A stretch of DNA of 64,000 nt. Origin: Carposina sasakii (lineage: Eukaryota > Arthropoda > Insecta > Lepidoptera > Carposinidae). Location of the stretch: NCBI GenBank assembly GCA_014607495.2, contig CP053149.1, positions 11,048,120 through 11,112,119 on the forward strand, given 5' to 3'. The position numbers were made by a program, and so were the translations under genes. The notes beneath the pieces were generated by a model. It was not told where the DNA came from. It saw nothing but the letters and a program-made list of their open reading frames with translations, and searched no databases. Positions 34,810-46,066 of the stretch are shown piece after piece. The first letter of the stretch is position 1. The number at the start of each line of letters is the position of its first letter.

Positions 34810-34935
34810 TAAGCTAGCAACTTTTCACTGACTATTTACAACTGTCCCCGGCCGCTAGAGATAATATGACTATGGGATCTCCTTAACGATCCTACAGTTC
34901 TGGTTACACCATTTCGGAAACAGCCGTGTGTATAT
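34810..34935 (-). repeat. Family H interspersed repeat, inverted
   Basis: AGCTAGCAACTTTTCACTGA, TTACAACTGTCCCCGGCCGC, GGGATCTCCTTAACGATCCT and CACCATTTCGGAAACAGCC match the reverse complement of 28262-28390. Adjacent TCGTAAGAGTCGACTAAGGA at 34759 extends the match with 62148-62310. Confidence 0.7.
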
Positions 34936-35693
34936 ATAGGTATTTAAGTCGTTAGTATTAGATAAGCACCACAATATTTCTTACCCACAATGTCTCATGG
35001 AAAACACAGCTGGCATTCCAAAGCCAATATCAAGCTATCCATTGTTTGCAAACATTGTACTGACACAAATATACTCCAGTGGGTTTAATTAAAATTAGCT
35101 CGGATGTAGTTTGTTTTAATTATCGCTGGCTCCGTTCGGATTGCGCGGTAACATATTATGTTAATTAGGGAGAGTATCTCACGCTCGTGGGCGGCTCAGG
35201 ATTTACGTCCTTTTGGTTTTTACGCGTGTGTTTTTCGTACTTTTTGTTTTCAACAGTTCTTGATTGGGGCTTAGTTTCGTGAATGCTAATCAACGTGTCG
35301 TTGGTTTAACTGTCTTTTAACTTGAGACTTACTTCGCGCAGGACTTTGGGTAGGTTTAAGATTTGTCTGGAAATTCACTGTAGAGATTTATGTAAGAAAA
35401 ATCCTTTTATTTAACTTCCTTGTACTACTAGACTTGGTAAATATTCTCAGGAATTCTTTTAAGGGAAGATATTGCATTATAACATAAACATTATTTATAG
35501 CTACCATGTAAACTAAACTCCTAAATACGAAGTATCAAAATGGGGTTAACAGAAAACTTCGCGTTTTTCCTGTACGAAAACTTTCATATTCCGATAACAG
35601 CCAAAACATCGAACGTACATCGGATACGCATTAAAAGGGAACTGCAGATTTGAGCCGAGACCATAAACGAATAACCAAGGGGAGATACGATGC
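34936..35693. other. Unassigned stretch before the CR1-type element
   Basis: AT-rich with a GC-richer part near 35120-35220. No repeat or gene recognised. Confidence 0.5.
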
Positions 35694-36928
35694 TTTTTTT
35701 TACAATTAGCTAGGCATACATTTGACCGCCATCGTGCCTGATGTTAAGCAAGATGCGGCCTAGGGTGGTACATGTTTGCCTAGAAAGTGCCTATTCACTC
35801 TAGCTTTGAAGAGACCAATGTTGAAGTGCTCGGGAAATACATCGGCAGGAAGTGCATTCCACTCCTTAGCCGTTCCCATTACAAGTTAGCATAACGTTTG
35901 GTGCGGATGGGTGGGATATCAACAACATAAGGGTGATACGCTAGTCTGCGTCTAGTATCCCGATGGTGAAAAGGGGCTGGTGGAACTGTATTGTGAAGTT
36001 CCCACGCAGACATCAATGACAAGGCAGCAATTTTACGGCGGTGGGTCAGGTCCTGGAGTTTCAAATTTTCTACGGTTTCATCTCCAATAAGTTTTATTGC
36101 CCGTTTTTCCACCGAGTCCAGTGCGGCTAGCTGATATTTAGCTGATCCATCCCAAAGGTGGCAGCAGTAATCCATAGAAGGGCGAACTTTATATAGCGCC
36201 AATAATTGCTGTGGAGTAAAATACCGCCTAACCTTGGATAGGACGCCTAGTTTTTTAGCTGAGATTTTTGCTATGGACTCGATGTACTTGCCAAAATTCG
36301 ACGTTGCTGATATGTCCAGGCCTAAGAGTTGAAGATGGTCAGTCGTTGCCAAGGACACACCCTGGAAAGTCTGAATCAGGTCGAACTTACTCCGTTTTGC
36401 GGTAAATATACACGCCTGCGTTTTAGAGGTATTAAATTGGACTAAATTGGCTTCGCCCCAGTCAGAGACTGCCTGTAGTGCCAAATCAACTCTCTCAATC
36501 GTTGACTCTCGACAAGACTGGACTTGATTTCTGGTAGCCCTTGCACCCGAAAAGTATCTATCTGCAACCGTGGTGTCATCTGCATACCCAAAGGAACCAG
36601 GCACAAGCAGGTCGTTTATATGTAATAGGATAAAGGTTGCAGATAGTACTGACCCTTGCGGAACTCCAGCGTCAATAGTGATTTGATCGGACAAATGACC
36701 GTCAAGGACCACACGTATTGAGCGCTTCTTCAAAAAGTCAGCAATCCAGATGCAAAGATTATCAGAGATACCATACGATGGGAGCTTGCTTAAAAGGCCG
36801 TCGTGCCATACCCTATCAAATGCCTTGGAGATATCGAGTGAGACAGCAATGGCTTCCCCGTGCTTCTCAATTGCTTCGCTCCAAATATGGTTGGCATTTA
36901 ACTCAACTTTGATCTGCGACTAAGTTGC
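35694..36928 (-). pseudogene. CR1/Jockey-group reverse transcriptase, 5'-truncated and frameshifted
   Basis: The minus-strand frame is open from about 36928. It shows reverse transcriptase motifs in order: AVSLDISKAFDRVWHDGLL (motif A, catalytic D), then AGVPQGSVLSATFILLHIND (motif B), then GYADDTTV, the YADD catalytic box at about 36575-36586. It goes on to the thumb and C-terminal region, with NLVQFNTSKTQACIFTAKR and a CHLW motif. The frame stops at 35879. The expected C-terminal tail (AKEWNALPADVFPEHF, then RVNRHFLGKHVPP) follows in another frame down to about 35760, so a small deletion broke the end. A short 3' UTR and an A run finish the copy. The endonuclease and N-terminal reverse transcriptase are missing. 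It is dead, but unusually intact over 280 codons. Family placement is from motif memory. Confidence 0.9.
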
Positions 36929-39244
36929 GCAGCATGAACCAATTACTATAGTCTTATTTACATTATATCAAAATGTAGGTAATGCGAAAAAAAACCTTTA
37001 AGTTTATATTTTCCCAAGTATCCTCACTGTATTAGAATGAAACATGCCGTGTAGTGTCGGCAGAGTAGAATAGCACCGATGAAATTTATATCACAGAGCA
37101 AATCACAGCTATTTGCTTACTTTTCTTTTTGCTTATAGAACCATGTTATAACAACCTCTCACTATAGTTTACTCTTGCGCCCGTCATCCGCTCAATGGCG
37201 CGGCGGCGCTCTATTATCCATAGATTTATTAATGCTATTATCAAACATTGTTAGCCCCTCCTTTTTGTCCTTCTTTTTTGGTCAAGACGCCATGTTTGAT
37301 GGAATAATAAAATATGGTTTATAGATCTTCGGCCGCAATAAATCTAGAGAACGACTCGCGCAGATGCGTCGAGATTGTGAGGACGAGGCACCCCTACCGA
37401 AATCTGACGTCGCACTATGTACTGGGCTGCGGGCTGCGACCATCAAAGGTCTATTTTCACGACCATAAACTTAAAGTATGAAATTTATACGTCGCATTTA
37501 AAACAATACTTACCTCTGTCTGATATGCTGATTCTGTATTTTATCTGATGTACCTACAGGTAGAGAAATATCCAAGAAAAGAAAAAACAGAGGTTAATTT
37601 TTACTCGGAAAATACGATACTTTCATTTCATTCTGTAATTGGACTAACTAGAGTGCAGGATGCTAATTATCTTGGCCATGCTATGATCCTCCCACCACAA
37701 TAATAAACAGGCATTTTCTGACTGATCATAAAACAAAACAATTGGATGACCTCATTTAACAGACAATCAAATAAAGCCACTCGTGTAAATGCAAATTGGC
37801 CACTATATGTATTAAACGCACTCACGTTTCATGACAGAGACCGCTATGTTTTTGCACTGCCAATATCATTACATATCGTTTAAAACCATATTTTTGTCAA
37901 TGTTAACTCGGAAGAAATAAAACAATTTCTAATATTGAATCATCAGGTATAAAATAGATAAATAATAATCTGCCTGCCAGTTAGATAACTACCAGATGAA
38001 AAGTAACGATTCGATTGAAACCAATAAACAGCTGCTAAATAGGGATGCTTGGGTATTGATTCGCTTCATGTAATCCGTAATATGTGTACCTATATGTGTA
38101 TACACAGAAAAAAAGACTAAACTTCGTCAAAGCCACGGTCATGGTCTAACAAACTTCTCAATAGAGGTTAGATAAACTCATATAAAGTGATATGTTTAAT
38201 ATAATAGATCCATTTACTTATTTTCCGATAAAACATTTTATATTACTTGCCATAAAAAAATTTTATAAGAAAAGTCACAGCGAGACGAATAGTTGTCGAC
38301 GGCAAAGAGATAACATCTACTAGGTCACGATAGTGACAGCGTACACGTAATATATGACCGAATTTATGGTTATTCATTGTAGATATAATATAGAGTTGAG
38401 AAGATGCCATCTACATTATCTTGTTTACTAGCCAGATGATTCAGATTGACATTCATTTGTAGTTTCAATAAAATTAGCTAAATACGAGTAAAGACGTTAA
38501 GATTATATTATTCATGTTCATTTAAGAAAAATCTGCGTACACGTAAAACTTTCGAATGCTTATTTTTCTCAAACGTGTTTTCCAAGATGTTCCAAGAAGA
38601 AAAATGTGACAATGATAGGTTAATTTAAACCAAATCTTATCATAACTTGGCTATCGATTTGATTATCATAAAATCTAATTCCATTTTACATTTTTTCCAT
38701 TTGAAAATTGGTATACATAAATTACAAACGTAAATATGCAGACACATCTCACATACAAATATTTCTGCAATATTTGGCAACATAAATCTCATAAAGCTTA
38801 GGTATTATTGTACATGCTTAGAATATTTGCGCGGGATTTAAGAAAGTCTTCAGTACTAGTATCATGAGATTCGTCTGAGTCAGTTCTGCCTGGGTTAGTA
38901 AACTCCATAAATCTGCACTCCCAGAGGTACCATCCCGATAAAGTTTATTTATTGCATTCAGTGATTTATTCCCTGCATGCATTCGAGTGGGTGGCAACTC
39001 CGCGTAATGCCACCGATACAAAGTAGAAGGAATGTCTCTTGATCTCGCGAAAAGTAGTCAATAGATGTTCTTATTAACGGCAATGTGTCGAGGATATGCC
39101 GTGTCTGAGTATTTTGTAACAAGCGTAGAAAATCTGTAATACCTAAGAGCTTACTGAATCTTATGATTATAAATTGTAGTTAAGCTTTGGAGGTATTGAG
39201 TATGTATGTGGAAAAAGTTAGTCAGTTTTTGACAAGAGTATATA
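36929..39244. other. Unassigned stretch, no gene recognised
   Basis: Mostly AT-rich. 37170-37215 and 37320-37450 are GC-richer, with several CG-containing words, but no coherent frame. The minus frame 38818-39021 is unrecognised. No repeats of this window were found. Confidence 0.5.
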
Positions 39245-39607
39245 CAGGTTGTTTTTTCGTTGCTACCCTTAATAAAGGGTACGTACTCTAAACATCAAAT
39301 AAAGTAAGTTCAAAAAAAATGCTGGGAAACGATGTAAATTTTTTTTATACATTTTTTTTTATCACTTGACCGAGCGAAATTTATAGTGTCCAGAGTTTAT
39401 GCTATTAATTATTTCTCGTGAAAAAATCTTGCTACACGCGTCAATGTGCATTCATGCAGAAAAACACAGTCTATTTACTCAACTTTGGACCCTAATATTT
39501 TGGAAACCAGACACTTCCCAGGTATGCTTCCATGGAGAAAAATGATCATGATGATGAGGAGATTCCGTAGTTTTCGGGAACGTTGGTGACCAAAAATCCC
39601 CCTGCTG
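39245..39607 (+). mobile_element. TA-flanked MITE (family C), copy 3
   Basis: Starts CAGGTTGTTTTTTCGTTG after TA and follows copy 1 closely (GGGTACGTACTC, AATGCTGGGAAACGATGTAA, GAAACCAGACACTTCCCAGG). It lacks about 20 bp in the middle, and the right end CCCCTGCTG is slightly altered. Confidence 0.75.
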
Positions 39608-39777
39608 TATAAGAGAAACGTTAGAAATAATCCGTAAATCTTACCTTTCGCATGTAAAATAAAGGGACATGAAATACCACCCAAAATATGACAAATTGAA
39701 ATGCGTAATTCTTGGAGTCAGCTAATAAGTCTAATGTTCTTTTTGGCTCATTATAAATTTTCCATGTGTATTGAAGA

Positions 39778-40754
39778 CTAGTGGACGCCCGCGACTCCGT
39801 CCGCGTGGACTACAGAAAAAAAAATGTCGAAATTATCCGGGATAAAAACATTTTCCCGGGATAAAAAGTAGCCTATATGTTAAGTGGGACCTGTCACAAT
39901 ATATTCCTGAAAACTGCACCGAAATCGGTTAAGCCGTTCCTGAGATTAGCGTGCACAAACGCACAGACAGTCCCTTCCCGTGGGAATTTTGGGAAATCAA
40001 TTCTTAGTGCTTCCCCGCAGTCTCCGATTTTAGCTTCACATGTACAGCGGTTTTTGTAAAAAAATTGAATTCCCGTTAGTCCCCTTCCCGTGGGAATTTC
40101 GGGAAATTCGTTCTTAGCGCTCCCTCGCAGTCCCTAATGAACGTACAGGTCTAATTTCGAATTCATATGTATCGCGCTTGTCGTAAAAAAATGAATTCCC
40201 GTTTGTCCCCTTCCCGTGGGAGTTTCGAGAAATCCGTTCCTAGTGCTTCCTCGGGGTCCCAAATAAACAAATATGCCCAACTTAAGATTCATATGTGTAA
40301 CCGTTTTCATAAAAAATAATTAATTCCCGTTGGCCCCCTTCCCGTGGGAATTTCGGGAAATTCGTCCTTAGTGCTTACTTGCAGTCCCTAATGAACATCT
40401 ATGCCCAATTTCAGCTTAATATGTATAGCGGTTTTCGTAAAAATTATGAATTCCCGTTTGTCCCCTTCCCGTGGGAATTTCGGGAAATCCGTTTTTAGTC
40501 CTCCCTTGCTCTCCCCAATGAACATATATGCCCGATTTCAGCTTCATATGTATAGTGGTTTTCGTAAAAAATATAGAATTCCCGTTTGTCGCCTTCCCGT
40601 GGGAATATCGGGAAATTCTTATAGCCTATGTTCATCCAGGTCCTATAAGGATTCTAACGGTGAAAGAATTTTTAAAATCGGTCCAGTAGTTTTTGAGCCT
40701 ATTCATTACAACCAAACAAACAAAGTTTTCCTCTTTATAATATTAGTGTAGATA
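39778..40754 (+). repeat. Family A repeat with six internal palindrome-bearing units
   Basis: Starts CTAGTGGACGCCCGCGACTC and matches 26608-26810 up to GCACAAACGCACAGACAG. It then enters an array of six units (see the separate entry) and ends GTGAAAGAATTTTTAAAATC...CTCTTTATAATATTAGTGTA. The right end matches the end of 18809-19331. Non-coding; the open frame at 40401-40751 is a product of the array. Confidence 0.8.
39975..40620 (+). repeat. Array of six 110-128-bp units with TTCCCGTGGGAA core
   Basis: Cores TTCCCGTGGGAATTTCGGGA lie at 39975, 40085, 40211, 40339, 40466 and 40594, with one or two changes in some. Spacings are 110, 126, 128, 127 and 128 bp. Between cores are TTAGTGCTTCCTCGCAGTCC, AATGAACATATATGCCC and TTCAGCTTCATATGTATAGC with GGTTTTCGTAAAAA. 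Each core contains the inverted pairs TTCCC/GGGAA twice. Confidence 0.85.
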
Positions 40755-42330
40755 ATATTCATGAAAGTGGGACAAAGGCGGCGAGATCAAAGTGCGCGTC
40801 TGCAAAATGGCGACTTTTCATAATTTCCTCAACCGGAGTTCACCACGCTTCAATACTTCCACGCTTTTGCCTTCTCTATAGAAGAGTTATGTGATGCGTA
40901 TATAAATAGTACATTTTGTTGTCGTTTCATTTAAACAAACTGTAGCTTTGAAATCGACATAAGATTGGTTGTCACTCAGCATGTTACAACAATAAAGTGC
41001 TTTTAGCTGGTCTTCCGTGACGCTATAAGATTGGCGATCTTATTATGCAATATTCTCTACCAATTAATCCATATTTCCACTTCATACCACATCAACATAA
41101 TCCATTACTAAAATCAGCATGATAACTGAACAGTACCGGAGCAGAAATCACTACAAATTGACGTGGCTCTACAGCAGCCCTGATAACCACTGTGTTACAT
41201 TAACTTATTATTATTATTTTTAGAGTAATGGTAAGGCAAAAGATATATGTTTGAAACGTACGAAATGGACCTCTGCTACCCCTATGGGGCCTAGGCGTAG
41301 GCCGTGTAGGTGAGGAGAGTTATCTATTTCTTAAACATGTAAAAATGAATTCGGAATTCAAAATAGTACTCGTTTTTATTTATGGCATGAGATATTAATA
41401 CCAGTACAGTATTATTCTATCTGTGGTGTGAATTTCATTATTATCTTAATCATGGTAGTGTAACGTCCAAAACGTCCCAATTAGTGTAAAACGAGTTCTT
41501 CGATTACAACATAAATTCTGCCTCATCTTTTGTTTGCCTCAAGAGAACTAATGCCCCTTATTCAAATTCATTCAAAAAATAGATTCTAACGCCATCGCAA
41601 TAAGAAATATAATCGACTGTGCTAATAATATACGAATTTAATGTACTTATTTCAAATTGTGTAAAATCTATTATTTGTGATTTGATTTAAGTAAGTACGT
41701 ATCTTTAATTTTCACAAAGACGTTAAAATTTTAAGTTGCAATTCTCAATAACTGAAATAAAATATAGATACCTAGGTATATGTAGGCAATTGGAGCCAAA
41801 ATTTGGGTATAATAATTTAACACTGTGTTACGGAGTGATTGATTGCGTGACTGACAGACAACGCAAAATAACCAAAAATAAATCACAATTTAATATTTCA
41901 CTTCAAACATTCACAAAACATTTAGGAAAAGAAAAATTGAACGTACCTACCTATCTCACCTCTCTAATCCAATTTGAACGCTGATTAAAATCTACGTCAG
42001 GGGTTTTGCAGCGATCATCTTTAATAGTACGTACCTGTTGCGCAAGCGGGGCAGGGGTATAACGTATTGTTTTATTCAATGCACGCGATGCAAGGAGAAA
42101 ATTTATGTTTTACGTGTATGATGATGCTTCCTAGCTTCGAGTATAATATAGCTTCAATAAAACTTTTAATATAATATTAATAAAACGTAAAATTTTACAA
42201 TTCAAGTTGATGTGGAGAAAAAGTGCATGAGGCAATTTTCTAACACGTAAAGTATAAATCAGAGAGTAGTATATTCTTTGGTATAAATAAAATACACTAA
42301 ATTATCTACATACGTACCCTTATACGTATA
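40755..42330. other. AT-rich stretch, nothing recognised
   Basis: A short GC-richer part at 41270-41320 contains CCCTATGGGGCCTAGGCGTA, unexplained. The rest is AT-rich with short frames. Confidence 0.5.
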
Positions 42331-42673
42331 CAGGATATTGTTTCTTCGCCACCCTTAACGAAGGGTACGTACTCTATACATTAAATAAAGTAAGTTTATG
42401 CCAAAAAAAATGCTGGGAAACAATGTAATTTTTTTATTACTTGATCGGGCGAAATTTATAGTTTCCAGTGTTTATGCAAGTTTCTCGTGAAAAAATCTTG
42501 CTACACGCGTCAATTTTCAATTATGCAGAAAAACGCAGTCTATTTACTCAACTTTGGACCCTAATATTTTGGAAACCAGACACTTTCCAGGTATGCTTTC
42601 ATGGAGAAAAATGATCGTGATGATAAGGAGATTCCGTAGTTTTCGGGAACGTTGACGACCAAAAATTATCCTA
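42331..42673 (+). mobile_element. TA-flanked MITE (family C), copy 4
   Basis: CAGGATATTGTTTCTTCGCC starts the copy, GGGTACGTACTCTATACATT follows, and the right part has GTAGTTTTCGGGAACGTTGA. It is shorter than copy 1, with a deletion between the GTTTATGCAAG and TCTCGTG blocks, and the right end is worn. Confidence 0.75.
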
Positions 42674-43848
42674 TCCGTAAACTAAATATCCCTTTTGAAA
42701 TAATACTATTTTTGCCAGCTTATTTATAGATTTGTTGTTTTATTAGTAAATATTGGCACCTACTTTGAAGTGGTACTCAAAAAAAAGTAGATATCATATA
42801 ATAACTTAAATTGAAAGTAGGTACTGTCGTGTCTGAATTATTAACCTCTTTAACCAATCATTGACAACAAGAAAATCTTACGTTTACTACCACTTTATTA
42901 CCCTACGCGGTGTCTTAAAACTGCGCTCATGTCATTTTAAATCGCAGGTTTTATTTAATTGCATTATCTTACGAACACGCGAGCTGATTTCAAATTCAAT
43001 GATTATGCGTCTATTTTCCGACACGCACATGAAATTACTTTATGAGATGGGTGCGTTAATAAATTAAGCGAGTCACTCCGGCGGAGGCAAACTGATCGTA
43101 TTTTATATTTTCATCACGTTGCAAAACCGCGCAATGTTCGCGAAAGTGCTTTACAATCAACTCTTCCCAAATTCTAATAAATGTTCGCTAAACTCAACTC
43201 TGTAAATTTTTAGTGATGCCTAATTAAATATTGTTTATCATAGTCTGGGATTAATAATATTTAGCATAAATATTGGTAACTCGCTGTTTAAAAAAATCAG
43301 GTGTTGAGTATCTAATACTAACTTAATTAGAAAATTTGAGAAAAATATACCTAATAGGTAGTAAACTGAGTAATAAATAAATTTACAATATATTTGTTTA
43401 TAGTTGTGCGATCTGGGACCATTATGTTTTCTTAGTAAAGAAAATCGGCTAGATTCTAAAAACTTTTTGAATTGGAATTAATGTAATAACATTGTTTTAA
43501 TAACAAATAAGACTCCCTAGTAGTTATGATAAGAGCGTAGAATTCAGTGTCGATAACATTGGAGCAGAGCATCCAACAAATACGTCCCCTTTTCCGGATC
43601 ATTAAATTTCATTATCTACCGGAATTGTGCGGATAGCTGGAAAATAGCTAAATGGGATCTTAATTGCACATCAAATTACTTACAGGTTCCGATCAGTTTC
43701 ACAATACATCCTTTAATTGATTGTTATGCCAAGAACCTATCTACTTCCTCCATATAAATCATAAATTATTATTTTTTATCCAAGTGGGTTTAATTTTTAA
43801 AAATCAAGGCCCTTACATAACGTTGTTACGTATGACATACACGAAGAC
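42674..43848. other. AT-rich stretch, nothing recognised
   Basis: A small GC-richer part around 43065-43145. No recognisable frame. Confidence 0.55.
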
Positions 43849-43918
43849 TTTTTTTTATACGCTTGACCACAACGCGCCTGATGGTAATCACCGTTGCAGT
43901 CTAAGATGGACACGTTTC
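43849..43918 (-). pseudogene. 3' UTR fragment of the CR1/Jockey-group subfamily
   Basis: ACGCTTGACCACAACGCGCC, TGATGGTAATCACCGTTGCA and GTCTAAGATG match the plus-strand reading of 27060-27120, preceded by a T run. Only the 3' UTR remains. Confidence 0.7.
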
Positions 43919-45188
43919 TTTTCCGAAGAATGGCAATTATGGTATGTTATTAACACCCCTTTTATGCTTATTTTCAATAAAAAAAAACAACCATTAAATT
44001 ATTATAAAAATTCGAACAAGGAAAAACACAAAAAATGCTAAGACAAATAAATTTAACTAGTTATTGGCGACATCCGAAAAACGGTTAATTCCATAAATTT
44101 GCCATCAAAGTCCTCTAAAAAGGAATCCACAGGAAAAAACGAAAACGACTTCCCTTGCCGGGATAAAGCGGAACACGCACCGCCCGGAATCAATCCCAGT
44201 CGAATTTTCCCATTTGTGCTATCCGAAAATTGGAAGACCGGATTATTCGATCAATGATCGAAATTCCCTTATACTGAAGTGGATGGAGCTACAAGATGGT
44301 CTCAATAAAATATGTGGTCTAAAAATATCCCGACATGCCATATCGATATTTCAGACTTGCCTAAAGCGAACACGGCTACACTTTGTTCTAATATACCTAC
44401 TTCGTACGTCTATAAAGGAATACGTTATAGAATTGCTTATTTTGTATAATGCATGCCAGTATAGCATGTACAGGATGTACCTGAAGGAATTTATGAAAAT
44501 AGCCTGATATTGTAGATAATCTTTTTACCGAAACTCAAAATCAAATGTTTATTTCCCCAGATAGTATGGACAGACATAATTCTCTAAATAAATCAGTCGT
44601 TTATTCTTTCGTCCTAACAACGGCCCTGTCTATTTTATATTATTCACCGTCGCCTCAACAATCCCAACAATTGTTTGTGCCATTCACTGATACTTCTTCG
44701 AATCCAGCACACTATAATTTTTCCGCTGCACAAAGTTGAAATAGCTTTTGCAGTCGCTTTGCGCGGCTTCCTCTGAGAGTAGTTTAATGGTCACAAGTCT
44801 GTACACATTCCCACACATTCCATACGCGCCCCCGTGATAGCCGGAATGCGTTCAAAGTGTTACACTGTTGTAGTCAATTCAAAGTAATTGGTAACGCTAC
44901 GTGGTATTCTGCAGAGCAGCTACATGATTACCAAAGGCATTTGCAGCACTGAATTTGCAGACATATTTTGTAATAACGGTGGATTTATGTGTGTTGTTGC
45001 CAATTGCGAAGCAAACATTAGGTACCTATGCATAAATGCCAAAAATGATGAAGATTATTGAATCTCGGGTATACTTTATAATGCTATCTATAATTTTTTC
45101 CAAAAATGTATTTTGCAATTGAATAAGATAGAAGCAATGTTAGTGTTCTGTGATGCAATATTGCTGTTCGGATTAGTCAATAGTTTTT
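43919..45188. other. Unassigned stretch, no gene recognised
   Basis: Plus-strand frames 44214-44507 and 44545-44739 are unrecognised. A GC-richer part lies at 44745-44850. No repeats of this window. Confidence 0.45.
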
Positions 45189-45459
45189 AACCGACTTCAA
45201 AAAAAGGAGGAGGTTCTCAATTCGTCTGTTTGTATAATATTTTTTTATGTATGTTCACCGATATTTCCGTCAATTATAGACGGATTTAAATTTTTTTTTT
45301 TGTTCGATTGAGTTCACTTCTGAAGTGGTCCCATTTTCACCAGGTCAGGATCTGACGATGGGATTCAGGAGAAATCTAGAGCAACGACCGAAAATTGTAT
45401 GCTCGTATGGTGCTTTTGTTACGTAATCATGTCTTACTCAGGTATATGCTTCAGTGTGT

Positions 45460-45672
45460 CAACATCTAATGCTGCTGTGCTGATGATGAAGCTACAGAAC
45501 TCCTTAACGGTTAGGAGTTGGGAGACAGTACTGCAATTGGTCGATGGAAACTATTTAGTAGTATGTAGGGCAAATGTGTAACTCGTATCAACATCTGATA
45601 GTGTTGTGCTGATGATGAAGCTACATAACTCCTTAACGGTTAGGATTTGGGAGACAGTACTGCAATTGGTCG
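45460..45672 (+). repeat. 84-bp direct duplication, 129-bp period
   Basis: 45460-45543 and 45589-45672 share CTGATGATGAAGCTACA.AA, CTCCTTAACGGTTAGGA and GGGAGACAGTACTGCAATTG with few changes. The 45-bp spacer is unrelated. Confidence 0.8.
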
Positions 45673-45682
45673 CAATATATAA

Positions 45683-45894
45683 TTTTTGGAGTCGGTGCCA
45701 GCCAAACAAATAAATGTAATTAAGAAAACTGACCGAGACTAAAATCCATAGTAAAACCAAGAATAGGAAATTGTATTACTGCGTGCCCTGCCTACTACAC
45801 CGTATTGTATTTTGCCGTGTGTATGGCTTTGCCAGCCGCGCGCGTCCATCAACACAACAGACTACGTTACCTAGGCTGGCACCGACTCCAAAAA
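45683..45894. mobile_element. Foldback with perfect 21-bp inverted ends, nested
   Basis: Positions 45683-45703 begin TTTTTGGAGTCGGTGCCAGC, and 45874-45894 is the exact reverse complement of the full 21 bp. The enclosed 170 bp are non-coding and include a CGCGCG patch. It is either a nested MITE or the true inner end of the surrounding element. Confidence 0.65.
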
Positions 45895-46066
45895 ATAAGT
45901 GATAATTATAAATATTTAAATAGTTAAAGATGACTTTGTTAAAGTATTAGGTATTAAGTTGTAAATATTTAAATAATTTTAGATATTTAATATGTATTAA
46001 GTAGATAAATTAGTTACGTTATTTATCGCTTTTTAGTTAAAGTTTGAAGTCGGTTAATTTTTTTTC

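Larger units (their letters stand above)
45189..46055 (+). mobile_element. AACCGACTTC-ended element (family G), copy with a different interior
   Basis: Ends are a perfect 13-bp inverted repeat, AACCGACTTCAAA (45189-45201) and TTTGAAGTCGGTT (46043-46055). The first about 190 bp resemble the other copies (GGAGGTTCTCAATTCGTCTG, CCAGGTCAGGATCTGACGAT). After that the interior is unrelated: an 84-bp sequence occurs twice and a foldback sits at 45683-45894. No coding frame. It lies 11 bp from the next family G element. Confidence 0.75.

Noticed and set aside
40401..40751. 116-codon plus-strand frame
   Set aside because: It is formed by the palindromic unit array of family A. The same reading appears at 18862-19089 and 39877-40059 because of the repeat.
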